Shown here: positions 8,020-20,500 of the stretch, one piece after another
How the letters are laid out: the number at the start of each line of letters is the position of its first letter
Position numbering within the stretch: the first letter of the stretch is position 1
Source of the DNA: LMUY01 sp965199005
Lineage (GTDB): Bacteria > Pseudomonadota > Alphaproteobacteria > Acetobacterales > Acetobacteraceae
DNA: 64,000 nt
Assembly: GCA_965199005.1 (NCBI GenBank)
Contig: CBDAQK010000003.1
Location: forward strand, 186,001-250,000
Direction: 5' to 3'
Notes under the pieces: model-generated
Told to the model about the DNA's origin: nothing
Seen by the model: the letters and a program-made list of their open reading frames with translations, nothing else
Database searches by the model: none
Made by a program: the position numbers and the translations under genes

Positions 8020-9162
8020 ATGGTCGCACTCGTTCTCAGCATGTATAGCCGCTCCCGCCGCATCGATACGGCCCGGCTCCAGGGCTGGGCCATGGTCGTG
8101 ATCCTGGCGGTCGGCGCCGGGCTTGGCGTGGCCACCCTGTCCGGTGACGGGCCGCAGCGGCGGCTCGCCGACACGATGACGCTGAAGGCGTTCTTGGGCG
8201 GAAAGACCGCCGCGGCGGTGAATTACGCCATGGCGCACGATCTGCCGGTCGGCACCTGGCTGTCGGAGGCGGGCGGCGTCTTCCGCTGGCGGGTGTTCGG
8301 CTCCGGTGGACCGCAGGTCACCGTAGGCTGCCAAGGCTGGCTGTATCTGACGGAGGAGCTGCGCCCCTGGCCCGGCGGCGACGCCACGATGCAGGCGCGC
8401 GCCGACACGGTGCACCAGATCGCCAAGGACCTGGCGGCGCAGAACATCGCCCTGAAGGTGGTGCTGGTGCCGGACAAGGCCCGGGTCGAGCATGCCTATG
8501 CCTGCGGCGTGCCCTATTCCACGCAGTCCCAGGGCCGTTACGCCGGCTTTACCAAGTTGCTGGCCGGGCTGCCCGTGGTGGATGTGCTGGCGGCCTTCGA
8601 CGGGGTGCACAACCCACTCTATTACCGCACCGACACCCATTGGAACCAGGACGGAGCCGCCATTGCCGCCGCTGCCACCGCCGCCGCGACGGACGCCCCG
8701 ATTGACCGCGACCGCCCGTTCGACACGCAATTCGGCCCGGAGGCGGACCGGGCTGGCGATTTGCTGCGGCTGATGAGCCTGGACCAGGTTCCGGACCTGC
8801 CCATCCCATTGCGCCCACTGCCCGACCGGGAACGCCCCGCCACGACCAAGGAAACCAACCCGCCGGCCGATACGGGCGGCCTGCTGGACGATGCCCCGGT
8901 GCCGCAGGTGGCCCTGGTCGGCAGTTCCTTCTCGGTCAACGCGAACTTCCTCGGCGCCTTGCAGCAGTCGCTCTCGGCCCCGGTCGGGCAGTTCGCCCAG
9001 GCCGGCGGCGCCTTCTGGGGTTCGGCGCGGGATTATTTCCGCAGCCCGGCATTCAAGGAGACGCCACCGAAACTCGTGATCTGGGAGATTCCGGAGCGCG
9101 TGGTAAACCAGCCAATTGGTGAGGAGGAAGCAGCCTTCTTACACAATTGGCGAGGACAATGA
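8020..9162 (+). CDS. AlgJ/AlgX-like polysaccharide O-acetyltransferase protein
   Basis: A 380-residue protein with an N-terminal membrane anchor (WAMVVILAVGAGLGVATL, about residues 24-41) and a periplasmic SGNH-like domain. Family marks are GCQGWLYLTEELRPW (about 105), LVPDKARVEH, YRTDTHWNQDGAAIA (about 205, with the Asp-His pair) and VALVGSSFSVNANF (about 300, with the nucleophile Ser). It probably receives acetyl groups from the MBOAT protein and puts them on an extracellular polysaccharide. ATG 8020 follows the MBOAT stop after 2 nt. Its 3' end overlaps the ligA start by 4 nt (ATGA). Confidence 0.85.
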   Translation: MVALVLSMYSRSRRIDTARLQGWAMVVILAVGAGLGVATLSGDGPQRRLADTMTLKAFLGGKTAAAVNYAMAHDLPVGTWLSEAGGVFRWRVFGSGGPQVTVGCQGWLYLTEELRPWPGGDATMQARADTVHQIAKDLAAQNIALKVVLVPDKARVEHAYACGVPYSTQSQGRYAGFTKLLAGLPVVDVLAAFDGVHNPLYYRTDTHWNQDGAAIAAAATAAATDAPIDRDRPFDTQFGPEADRAGDLLRLMSLDQVPDLPIPLRPLPDRERPATTKETNPPADTGGLLDDAPVPQVALVGSSFSVNANFLGALQQSLSAPVGQFAQAGGAFWGSARDYFRSPAFKETPPKLVIWEIPERVVNQPIGEEEAAFLHNWRGQ

Positions 9163-11237
9163 CCGAGCGGCCCCTAGAAGACGTAACGACGGATCTCACT
9201 GAAGAAGAAGCCGCTGCCGAACTCGCTCGGCTGGCCGCGGAGATCGCCCGGCACGACCGGCTTTACAATACGGAGGACGCGCCGGAGATCACCGATGCGG
9301 AATACGATGCGCTCCGCCGCCGCAACATGGCGATCGAGGCCGCGTTCCCCAGCCTGATCCGGCCGGACAGCCCATCGCAAACCGTGGGCGCCACCCCGGC
9401 GAGCGGATTCGGCAAGATCACCCACCGCGTGCCGATGCTGAGCCTGGACAATGCGTTCAGCCGCGCCGATTTCGACGAATTCTGCGCCCGCGCCCGGCGC
9501 TTCCTGGGGCTGAAGGACACGCCGCTCACTTTGGTGGCGGAACCCAAGATCGACGGCCTGTCGATCTCCCTGACCTACGAGAAGGGCCGGCTGGTCTATG
9601 GCGCCACGCGGGGCGACGGGGCCGAAGGGGAGGACGTCACCGCCAATCTGCGCACCATCAAGGCGGTGCCGGCGCGGCTGCATGGCAAGGCGCCGGAGCG
9701 GATCGAAATCCGCGGCGAGGTCTTCATGACCAAGGCCGACTTTTTGGCCCTGAACGAGGCGCAGGTGGCCGCCGGGTCGCGCATCTATGCCAACCCGCGC
9801 AACTCCGCGGCCGGCAGCCTGCGCCAGCTCGACCCGAAGATCACCGCCAGCCGCGCGCTGTCGCTCTATGCCTACGCGTTCGGCGAGGCCAGCGAACCGC
9901 CAGCCGCCAGCCATTGGGCCTATCTCCAGCAATTGAAGGCATGGGGCTTCGACGTCAGCCCATTGAACGAGCAGGTGGACCAGGAGGGCGCCGAGGCCTT
10001 CCACACCGCCATGGCGGAGCGCCGGGCCAGCCTGCCCTACGATATCGACGGCGTGGTGTTCAAGATCGACGATTTGGCCCTACAGCGGCGGCTTGGTTTC
10101 GTCGGCCGCACGCCCCGCTGGGCAACCGCCTGGAAATTCCCGGCCGAGCGCGCCACCACCCTGCTGGAAGACATCCGCATCCAGGTGGGGCGCACCGGGT
10201 CACTGACGCCGGTGGCGTGGTTGCAGGGGGTCAATGTCGGCGGCGTGCTGGTGACGCGCGCCACGCTGCATAACGAGGACGAGATCGCCCGCAAGGATGT
10301 GCGCATCGGCGACACCGTGGTTCTGCAGCGTGCGGGCGACGTGATACCCCAGGTGATCGGCCCCGTGCTGGACAAACGTCCGGCCGGTGCCGCGCCGTTC
10401 GCCTTCCCGGACCACTGCCCGGCCTGTGGCAGCCTGGCGGTGCGGGCGGAGGGCGAGGTGGTGCGGCGGTGCACCGGCGGCCTGATCTGCCCGGCGCAGA
10501 CCATCGAGCGCCTGGTGCATTTCGTCAGCCGCGCCGCCTTCGACATCGAACATCTGGGCGAGCAGACGGTGCGCGCCTTCCATGCCGATGGGCTGATCGA
10601 CAGCCCCGCCGACATCTTCCGCTTGCGCAACCACGAGGCCGCCATCGCCGCGCGGGAGGGATGGGGCAGCACCAGCGCCACCAACCTGCTGCGCTCGATC
10701 GAGACCCGGCGGAGTATTTCGCTCTCGCGGTTCATCTACGCCTTGGGCATCCGCCGCATCGGCGAGGCCAATGCCAAGTTGCTGGCGCGGCACTACGGCA
10801 CCCTGCAGGAATGGCGGGCCCAGATGCTGGCCGCCACGGTCACCGGGTCGGAGGAGCGCCAGGGCCTGGGCAGCATCATGCGCATCGGCGGCGCCATCGC
10901 CGATGAACTGGTGGGGTTCTTCGCCGAACCACGCAATTGCGCGATCCTGGACGATTTGGCGCGCGAGTTGGACGTGCAGCCCGAAAAGGTCACCACGGAT
11001 GGGCCTCTGACTGGCAAGTCGGTGGTGTTTACCGGGACGCTCACCACGATGACGCGGCCGGAGGCCAAGGCGCGGGCGGAATCGCTCGGCGCGAAGGTGA
11101 CCGACAGCGTGTCGAAGAAGACCGATCTGGTGGTGCTGGGCACCGATGCCGGGTCGAAGGCGAAAAAGGCGGTCGAACTCGGTGTGACGACGATCGACGA
11201 GGCTGGATGGCGCGAGATTGCCGGCTTGGGATCATAG
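9159..11237 (+). CDS. ligA: NAD-dependent DNA ligase
   Basis: A 692-residue enzyme that seals nicks in DNA using NAD+. The domains are in the usual order: Ia (YNTEDAPEITDAEYDALRR), the adenylation domain with the active lysine in AEPKIDGLSIS (about residue 130), the OB fold (VGRTGSLTPVAWLQGV), a four-cysteine zinc finger (CPAC, then CTGG, then CPAQ, about 420-450), helix-hairpin-helix repeats and a C-terminal BRCT domain (KSVVFTGTLTTMTRPEA). ATG 9159 overlaps the preceding stop (ATGA); a TTG at 9147 would add four residues. Nothing is missing, so it should be the housekeeping ligase. Confidence 0.96.
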   Translation: MTERPLEDVTTDLTEEEAAAELARLAAEIARHDRLYNTEDAPEITDAEYDALRRRNMAIEAAFPSLIRPDSPSQTVGATPASGFGKITHRVPMLSLDNAFSRADFDEFCARARRFLGLKDTPLTLVAEPKIDGLSISLTYEKGRLVYGATRGDGAEGEDVTANLRTIKAVPARLHGKAPERIEIRGEVFMTKADFLALNEAQVAAGSRIYANPRNSAAGSLRQLDPKITASRALSLYAYAFGEASEPPAASHWAYLQQLKAWGFDVSPLNEQVDQEGAEAFHTAMAERRASLPYDIDGVVFKIDDLALQRRLGFVGRTPRWATAWKFPAERATTLLEDIRIQVGRTGSLTPVAWLQGVNVGGVLVTRATLHNEDEIARKDVRIGDTVVLQRAGDVIPQVIGPVLDKRPAGAAPFAFPDHCPACGSLAVRAEGEVVRRCTGGLICPAQTIERLVHFVSRAAFDIEHLGEQTVRAFHADGLIDSPADIFRLRNHEAAIAAREGWGSTSATNLLRSIETRRSISLSRFIYALGIRRIGEANAKLLARHYGTLQEWRAQMLAATVTGSEERQGLGSIMRIGGAIADELVGFFAEPRNCAILDDLARELDVQPEKVTTDGPLTGKSVVFTGTLTTMTRPEAKARAESLGAKVTDSVSKKTDLVVLGTDAGSKAKKAVELGVTTIDEAGWREIAGLGS

Positions 11238-11258
11238 CCCTCGGCCGGGATGGGATTG

Positions 11259-11287
11259 GCTGGCGTGTGCCGTTGCGTCACGCCAGC
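11259..11287 (+). terminator. Putative terminator hairpin after ligA
   Basis: A perfect 9-bp inverted repeat (GCTGGCGTG and CACGCCAGC) with an 11-nt loop starts 21 nt after the ligA stop. No run of T follows, so it may be a weak or factor-dependent terminator. It separates ligA from the biosynthetic cluster. Confidence 0.5.
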
Positions 11288-11529
11288 GATAAGCTGGTCC
11301 ACGGCATGGTCGTCTGCCTCACATTGTCAGAGAGCGGCAGTTTGAAGTCCGGCATGGCGGGAATGCACTCCGTTCGGAGTTGCACGATTTTTACCATGAG
11401 CAATTGATAAGATCGAGAGCCGCTGAGCGCCTGGCGAGGCCGGTCCCACGCGGTATGACTCGACACGAAAAATTAGGAAAATGAGATCACGTTAAGTCCT
11501 AGCGGCTCGCAACGTTAGGAAACGGATCG

Positions 11530-14500
11530 TTGTTCGACGAATTTCAAGCGGTCGCAACCAGGCGGCCGGATGCTCTGGCCATTGCCGGCGTCACGCCCCT
11601 TACGTACGCCGAACTGGCCGAGCGGGCGGAGCGAATTGCACGCGCTGCCTGGCAGGCGGGCCTGCGCCCAGGTGACCGCGCTGCCTTGCTGACAGGGCGC
11701 TCAGCCGACGCCATCGCCGCCATGCTGGCCATCCGCCAGATCGGCGCAGCCTATGTCCCCATCGACCCTGCCCTGCCGGAGGCCGCACGGGCGGCTTTGC
11801 TGGCTGACGCCGCACCCGGTTTGCTGTTGTCGAACCAATTCATCAGCTCGGACCGTCCGGTCTTGCGGCTCGACCACGCCATCCCGGAGGCGCCCAAGTT
11901 TGCGGCGCCGGCTCAATCCAGGGACGCGCCGGCCTATGTCATGTACACCTCCGGCTCGACTGGGACGCCAAAGGGCGTCGTTGTGCCATGCCGCGGCGTG
12001 TTGCGGCTGGTCTTAGGGGCGGACTTCGTCAGCCTGTCTGCCAACGATGTCGTGCTGCATGCCGCGCCGCTCGGGTTCGATGCCTCCACCCTCGAGATTT
12101 GGGGCGCGTTGCTCAATGGCGGGACGCTGGCGATCGTGCCGGAGGCCGTGCCGTCGCTGGATACAATTGGCAGCGCCATCGCCCGGTATGGCGTGACGGT
12201 GGCATGGCTGACCAGCGGGCTGTTCCACGCCATGGTGGAGCAGCGCGTATCCGCCCTGGCCCCCTTGCGCCAATTGCTGGCCGGCGGGGATGTGCTGTCA
12301 CCCTCGCACGTGGCGCGGGCACTGGCCGCCTGTCCGGACACGACCATCATCAACGGCTACGGCCCGACCGAGAATACAACCTTCACCTGCTGCTACCGCA
12401 TTCCGCGCGACCATCCTGCGGATTTGCCCGTGCCGATCGGCCGGCCGATTTCCGGGACGTACGTCGTGATCCTGGATGAGGACGGTTCGCCCGCCACGCC
12501 TGGCGAGGAAGGCGAGTTGTGTGCTGGAGGGGACGGCGTCGCCCTCGGCTACCTGAACCGGCCGGAACTGACCGCCCGCGCCTTCCGCCCGGGCCCGGAT
12601 GGGCGCGTACTGTACCATACCGGGGACCGCGCAAGGCTGCGGGACGACGGGATCGTGGAGTTTGGCGGCCGGGCCGACCGGCAGGTTAAAATCCGCGGCA
12701 AGCGGGTTGCGCTGGACGAGATGGAAGGCGAATTGCGCCAGGATCCGGCGGTCGAGGATGCCGCCATCCTCATGCAAGATGGCCGGGCTGCCGCCTATGT
12801 GACAGGCGCGGTGGATGCGCTGGCGTTGCGCCGGGCGCTGCTGGCCAGGCTGCCGGAGCACATGGTCCCAGCAACGATCACCGTGCTGGCTGCGATGCCG
12901 TTGACACCGAACGGCAAGCTGGACCGCAAGGCGCTTGCCGCTCCCACCCCGGTGGAACGCGGTCGCGACCCGCGCACGACACGCGCGCGTCTGACGGCGA
13001 TCTGGTGCACGATCCTTGGCCGCGCCGATCTGCCCGATGATGTCAACCTGTTCGATGGCGGCGCCAACTCCATGGATTTGGTCCGTGCCCACGCCGCCAT
13101 GGTGGATGCCGGGTTGCCGGTGGCGCTGACCGATCTATTCGCCCATCCCAGCATTGCGAGCCTGGCCGCGCACCTGGACGGAGCCACCACCGCCGCAGCG
13201 CGGCACCATGGCGCGTCGAATGACGGGATCGCCATCATCGGCATGGCCGCCCGCCTCCCCGGCGCCAACGACCTCGCCACGTTCTGGCAGAACCTCTGCG
13301 ACGGCGTGGAGTCGATCCGCCGCTTCGACGTCGCCGAGTTGCAGGACGCCTACAGCCCGGCCACCCGCGCCGACGCCGCCTTCGTGGCCGCCCGGCCCAT
13401 CCTGGACGGGATCGACCAGTTCGACCCGGGCTTCTTCCGCATGACGAAACGCGATGCGGAGCTGACCGACCCGCAGCAGCGCGTGTTCATGGAGATCGCG
13501 TGGGAGGCGCTGGAATCCGCCGCCTACGACCCGGCTGCTTTCACCGGCCGCATCGGCGTCTTCGCTGGCAGCAGCCCCAATAGCTACCTCCTCCGCAACG
13601 TGCTGGCCGACCGCGAGGCAGTACTACGCTACACCAGCGACTACCAGACCGGCAGCTATGCCACCCTGCTCGGTGCCGGAGCCGATTTCCTCGCCACCCG
13701 CGTGGCCTATAAGCTGGATTTGCGTGGCCCGGCGGTCACGGTTTCGACCGCCTGCTCCACCTCGCTGGTCGCCATCGCCCAGGGTTGCGCGGCGCTGCGG
13801 GCCGGCCAGGCCGACATGGTGCTGGCCGGGGGCGTGTCGATCACCCTGCCGCAGCACCGGGGATATTTGCACGAACCCGGCAGCCTCGCCTCGGCAGACG
13901 GCCACGTGCGCCCGTTCGACGCAGACGCCAGCGGCACCGTGTTCGGCAGCGGCGCCGGCGTGGTTTTGCTGAAGCGCCTGGCTGACGCGGTCGCGGATGG
14001 GGACCACATCCACGCCGTCATCGGCGGCATCGCCACCAACAATGACGGCGCCGAAAAGGTGGGCTTCACCGCGCCGAGTGTGGGTGGCCAGATCGCCTGC
14101 ATCGCCGATGCGCAGGCGCAGGCCGCGTTCCCACCCGCCAGCATCGGCTATGTAGAGGCGCACGGCACCGCCACGCCGCTGGGGGACCCCATCGAGTTCG
14201 CCGCGTTACGCCAGGTGTTCGGCCCCGATGGCCTATGCGTGCTCGGCTCGGTGAAGGGCAATATCGGGCATTTAGACGCCGCCGCCGGCGTGGCCGGGCT
14301 GATGAAGGCCGTGCTGGCGGTCGAGCACGGCACCATTCCCGGCACGCTGCATTTCCGCACGCCCAACCCCGCGATGACGCTGGAGGGCAGCCCGTTCCGG
14401 ATTACGGCGCAAACCCAGGGCTGGAGCGGCGCCCTGCCGCGCCGCGCCGCGGTGAGCGCGTTCGGCGTCGGCGGCACCAATGCGCACGCCGTGCTGGACC

Positions 14501-17500
14501 AGGCGCCGGAGGCGGCCGTCGCGCCGGATCCGCATGCGCACCAGGTCCTGGTGGTCTCGGCACGCACCGAAGCCGGGCTGGCGGAGGCACGGGCGCGGCT
14601 GGCCACCCACCTCGCGACCCATCCCGGGCAATCCCTGGCGGACATCGCATACACGCTGCAAACCGGGCGCCGGCGCTTCGGCCACCGTCTTGCCCTCGCC
14701 TGCAACAGCCATGCGGACGCGATTGCGGGATTGGACGATGGCCGCGCCATCACTGGCCAGCCCCCGGACGGACCCGGCAGCGTCGCCTTCCTATTCCCCG
14801 GCCAGGGCGCACAATACCCCGATATGGGCCGCGCCCTCTTCGACGGCGAACCCGTCTTCCGCGCGGCTGTGGACCACTGCGCGGACATCTTGCAGCCGCT
14901 ACTGGGGCTGGATTTGCGCACCATCCTCTATCCCGCCGGCCAGGCTGCCCGCGACGCGCTGCTCGGCACCGGGCTCGCTCAGCCGGCGCTGTTCACCATC
15001 GGCTACGCCACCGCCAGACTCTGGATGTCGTGGGGTCTGAAGCCAGCCATCATGCTGGGGCATAGCGTGGGCGAGTTCGTCGCGGCTTGCCTGGCCGGGG
15101 TGTTCACCCTGCAGGACGCTTTGACGTTGATCGCGGAACGCGGCCGGCTGATGGCCAGCATGCCGGGTGGCGTCATGCTCGCCGTGCGCCTGCCCGAGGC
15201 CGAGCTGTTGCCGCTGCTGGGCGACACGATGGATTTGGCGGCGACCAACGCCCCGTCGCTCAGCGTCGCCGCCGGCTCCTATGAGGCCGCGACGGCGCTG
15301 GAGGCGGTGCTGACCGCACGGGGCGTGATGTACCGCCGGCTGCACACCAGCCACGCCTTCCACAGCCGGATGATGGACGGCGCGGTGGAGGGCCTGCGCG
15401 AGGCGGCGGCGCGGGTGACGCTCTCGCCACCCACGCTGCCCTTCATCTCCGGCGTGACCGGCCTGCCGATCACACCGGAGCAAGCGACGTCGCCGGATTA
15501 CTGGGCCGGCCATTGCCGAGCCCCCGTGCGCTTCGCCGCCGGGCTGGAGGCGCTGTTGGCGCGGGCGCCGACCGCCCTGCTGGAATGCGGGCCGGGGCGC
15601 ACGCTCACCACGCTGGCGTTGCAGGGCGCGGCGCGCGGGGGCGCGGTCGTGCCATCGCTGCCCGATGCCGGGCGCGAGCGCGACGAGCACAGCACGCTCG
15701 CCGAGGCGCTGGCACGCCTGGTTGCCGCTGGCGTCGAACCGGACTGGCACGCCGTGCACGGCCCCGGCCGCCGCCGCGTCCCGCTGCCCACCACACCGTG
15801 GGACCACACACGCTGCTGGATCGACGAACCCGAGATCACCACGCCACGCCTCTTGGAGACCGCCCAAACCATGGATCACTCCGTCCCCGTCGCCACCGAC
15901 GACACATTGCCCGAACTGGTTGCGCTGTTCGAGGAGTTGTCGGGCGACAAGTTATCCGGTGCCGACCCGGCGGCGAATTTTCTCCAGCTCGGGTTCGACT
16001 CGCTGTTCCTGGGGCAGGTTGCGCAGCAGGTCCGCAGCCGGTTCTCCGTTCCGATTACCTTCCGTCAGCTTATGGGAGACCTTAGCAGCTTCAAGGCGCT
16101 GGCTAAGCATGTCGCAGCCGGCAGGCCAGCGCGCGCCCCCGCGCCAGTGGCCGCTGCCGCCCCGGCCGTGGCCGCGCCGGTGGCGATGACTCCCGCCGGC
16201 CCCGCGCCGGAGGGTGCGGCGGCGCTGATGCAGCAGCAGGTCGCAGCCATGTCCGCCCTGTTTGCGCAGCAACTGGCGGCGATGGGGTCCGCCCCCGCGC
16301 CAGCAGCCGCAGCGCCACCGGCCGCAGCGCCATCAGCCGCCATGGCCGCGGCTCCAGCCCCGATGCCCGTGCCGGAAAACACGGCTCGCTTCGACGCGTT
16401 CAAAGTCGTCGCAGCAGCGGATGGCGGGTTGACCCCGGCGCAACGGGCGCATGTCGTGGCACTGGTTGCCGCCACTGTCGCCCGCACCCCGGCCTCCAAG
16501 CGCATGACGGCAGACGCCCGCAAGCATTTGGCGGACCCGCGTGCCGCCGCCGGCTTCCGGCCGGATTGGAAGGAGATGACCTATCCCGTGGTCGCCGTCC
16601 GTTCCGCCGGGCCGCTCATCTGGGATGCCGACGGCAACGAGTACGTCGACGTCGTGAATGGCTTCGGCCAAACTGCCTATGGCCACGCGCCACCCTTTGT
16701 GACGGAGGCGCTGCACCGCCAGTTGGACCGTGGGTTCGAGATCGGGCCGCAGGCCGAACTTGCCGGACTTGTCGCAGCCCGGTTCTGTGCCATGACGGGC
16801 AACGAGCGGATGACGTTCTGCAACACCGGGTCGGAGGCGGTGATGGCCGCCATGCGGATTGCGCGCACCGTCACCGGGCGCAACCGCATCGTGACCTTCG
16901 CCGGCAGCTATCACGGCCAATTCGATGAAGTGCTGGTGAAGGCTGCACCTAAGGGCACGCGTCCGGTGGCGCCGGGCATTCCGCTGGAATCCGTCGGCAA
17001 CAACATCGTGCTGGAATACGGCGCGGCATCCTCGCTCGCCTGGATCCGCGACCATGCGGACGAATTGGCAGGCGTGATGTTCGAGCCGGTGCAGAGCCGC
17101 CATCCTGGTGTGCAGCCGCGCGAATTCGCCCATGAACTCCGTGCGATTACGGAACAGGCCGGCATCTGCCTGATCTTCGACGAGGTGGTGACGGGCTTTA
17201 GGACCCATCCAGGCGGGATGCAGGCGATCTATGGGGTTAGGGCGGACCTTGCAACCTACGGCAAGGTCGTTGGCGGCGGCATGCCCGTGGGCATTCTGGC
17301 CGGACGCGCTGCCTATATGGACGCGCTGGATGGCGGCGACTGGCGTTATGGCGACGACAGCACCCCAGAGGCGGCGGTCACCTTCTTCGCCGGCACCTTC
17401 GTCCGCCATCCCTTGGCGCTCGCTGCCTTGAATGCGGTGCTGACGCATATCGAGACCAGCGGCCCAGCCTTGCAGGAGGAAATCGGCAGCCGCACCGCGG

Positions 17501-20500
17501 CGCTCGCCGCACGGCTGAACGACGCGCTGGCCGCGCGCCACCTCCCCCGCTGCATCGAACATTACGCAAGCTGGTTCTACTTCAAGCTGCCGGACCCGTT
17601 GGCGACGCTGCTCTACCCCAACATGCGTCTGCGCGGCGTTCACATCCAGGAAGGCTTCCCCTGCTTCCTGACGACCACCCACGGCCCGGCGGAAATCGAG
17701 CGGATTTACACCGCGTTCGTCGACAGCCTGGATGCATTGCAAGCCGCGGGAATCCTGCTGCCCGCGGGCGCCCTTGCACCGGCGGTCACGGTCGAAGCGA
17801 AGCTGACCGAGGCGCAGATGGAAATCTGGCTCGCCTGCCAGCTTGGCGACGCCGCCTCCTGCGCCTTCAACGAGGGCATCAGCCTGCATATGCGCGGCAA
17901 GCTGGACGTGGCAGGGCTGCGAAGCTCGATCACGCGCGTCTTCGCCCGGCATGACGCCCTGCGCGCCCGCTTCACGCCCACCGGCGATCGGATGATCATC
18001 GGCGCGGCCGTGGCGCCGGAGCTGACCGTCTGTGAGGACGATCTGGAGAGCGTGCTCGCCGTCGAAGCACGCACGCCATTCGACCTCGTCGCCGGTCCGC
18101 CGGTTCGTCTGCGGCTGGTGCGGTTGGCCGCGGACCATCACGTGCTGGTCCTGACCGCGCATCACATCGTTTGTGACGGCTGGTCGATCAACACGCTGCT
18201 GTCGGAGTTGGCGGAGCCGGGCGCATTGCCGCCTGCTTTGTCCTTCGCCGCCTATGCCGCAGAGCAAAGCAGCGTGCGTGGCGGCGCGGATTTGGCCTGG
18301 TGGACCCAGCGCTTCGCCACCATGCCAGCCCCGCTCGACCTGCCATCCGACCGTCCGCGTCCAGCGCTCCGCTCCTTCGCTGGTGGCACGCGCCGTCTGG
18401 CGATCGATGCAGCCATGCTCGGCCGGATCAAGGCCGCCGGGGCTGCCAGCGGGTGCACGCTGTTCGCCACCCTGCTGGCGGCCGTGAGCGTCACGATGGG
18501 CCGGCTGTCCAACCGCAACGACGTGGTGATCGCCGTCCCCGCCGCCGCCCAGTCGCAGTTGGAGGATGCGGTGCTGGTGGGCCATTGCGCCAACCTGCTG
18601 CCGCTGCGCGCGAAATGGTCGGATACCACACGCTTTTCCGAGCATCTCAGCGCCGTGCGGCTCGCTGTGCTGGACGCTTACGAGCACCAGGATTGCACGC
18701 TCGGCACCATCGTCCAAGCGCTGAACCTGCCGCGCGACATCAGCCGCCTGCCGCTGACCGACGTGCAGTTCAACCTGGAGCGGTTGGCGGAAGGCATGTC
18801 GATGCCCGGGCTGGCGCTCTCCTGCGTTGCCAACCCCAAGGCGTTCGTGAACTTCGACCTGTTCTTCAATGCCGTGGAGTCGAAGGACGGGCTGGCGGTC
18901 GATTGCGACTACAATGCCGATCTGTTTGATCCGGAGACCGTGGATCGCTGGCTCGGCCATCTCCGCACGGTGCTGGAGGCCGCCACCGCCAACCCGGCCA
19001 TGCCAATCGGGGCCGTCTCGCTGCTCTCCGCGAACGAGAAGCGGGACCTGATGCGCAGCATGAACCAGACCGCAGCCCCGCTGCCGACTGCCTCGGTTCA
19101 CCGGCTGATTGAGCAGCAGGCCGCCCGGACACCCGACGCGGTCGCCGCCCGGTTTGGCGAGACAACACTGACCTACGCCGCTCTGGACGCCCAGGCGAAC
19201 CGGATGGCACGGCTGCTGTTGACCTACGCCTCGCCCGGTGACCGCGTGGCCGTGATGCTGGACCGCACGCCGGAAATGCTGGCGGTGCTGTTGGGTGCCT
19301 GGAAGGCCGGCATGGCGTATGTCCCGCTGGACCCATCGCATCCCCCGGCGCGGCTGGGCCATATCATGGCCGATGCCGGTGCCGCGGTGCTGGTCACCGA
19401 CGGGACGGGCCCGGAACTGGCCGGGCCGGTGTTGGATTTGCGCAAAGCGCGGGACGAACTTCTTGCCCAATCCGCCACGCCGCCGGGTGCCGAGAGCATC
19501 GTGGCCTACGTGATCTACACCTCGGGCTCGACCGGGCTGCCGAAAGGCGTGGCGATCAGCCACAAAGCCCTTGGCAACCTGCTGTTGTCGATGGGCCGCG
19601 AACCGGGGATCGGCGCCAACGACGTCTGGTTGGCGGTCACCACGATCAGCTTCGACATTGCCGGGCTGGAATTGTGGGGGCCGTTGCTGGCTGGGGCGCA
19701 GGTCGTCGTCGCGTCGCGGGACGATGCGGCGGATGGCCATCGCCTGCGCGCCTTGTTGCGCGACACCAAGGCCACGATCATGCAGGCAACCCCGGCCACC
19801 TGGCGGCTCTTGCTGGAGACTGGCTGGACGCCGGGTTCGCTGCGCATGCTGTGCGGCGGCGAAGCCCTGCCGCGCGCGCTGGCCGACCGCCTGCTGGCGG
19901 GCAGCGACCACTCGGGCGCCGAGTTGTGGAACATGTATGGCCCGACCGAGACGACGATCTGGTCGGCGGTGGAACGCGTGGGAGACGGGCTGATCACGGT
20001 CGGGCATCCCATCGCCAACACCGTGATGCACGTCCTGGACGCCGCGGACCGGCTGGTTCCCGTGGGCGTACCCGGCCACCTGCATATTGGCGGGGCCGGC
20101 CTGGCAGAAGGCTACCGGAACAAGCCGGAGATGACGGCCGAGCGCTTCATCGCCGACCCGCTCACGCCTGGTGAGAAACTGTACCGGACCGGGGATGCCG
20201 CCCGCAAGCTGCCAGACGGCCGCGTTCAGGTATTGGGCCGCATCGATAGCCAGATCAAGCTGCGTGGCTACCGTATGGAAGCCGGCGAGGTCGAACACGC
20301 CTTGACGACGAAATGCGGACTTGCCGAGGCTGCCGTGGCCGTGCGCGAAGGTCCAGGGGGAGAAAAGCGGCTGCTGGCCTGGGTGGTGCTGCGCCCTGGC
20401 GAGGCGTTGGACGAGCGGGCGATGCGCAACATTTTGCGCAGCCAATTACCGGAATACATGGTCCCCGCCCTGTTCGTTGCGGTGGACCGCCTGCCGCTCA

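Noticed and set aside
16333..20445. A 1370-codon open frame on the minus strand opposite the megasynthase
   Set aside because: It is the antisense shadow of a high-GC NRPS gene; the translation is rich in His, Gln, Arg and Gly with no domain, while the plus strand has a continuous set of catalytic motifs.
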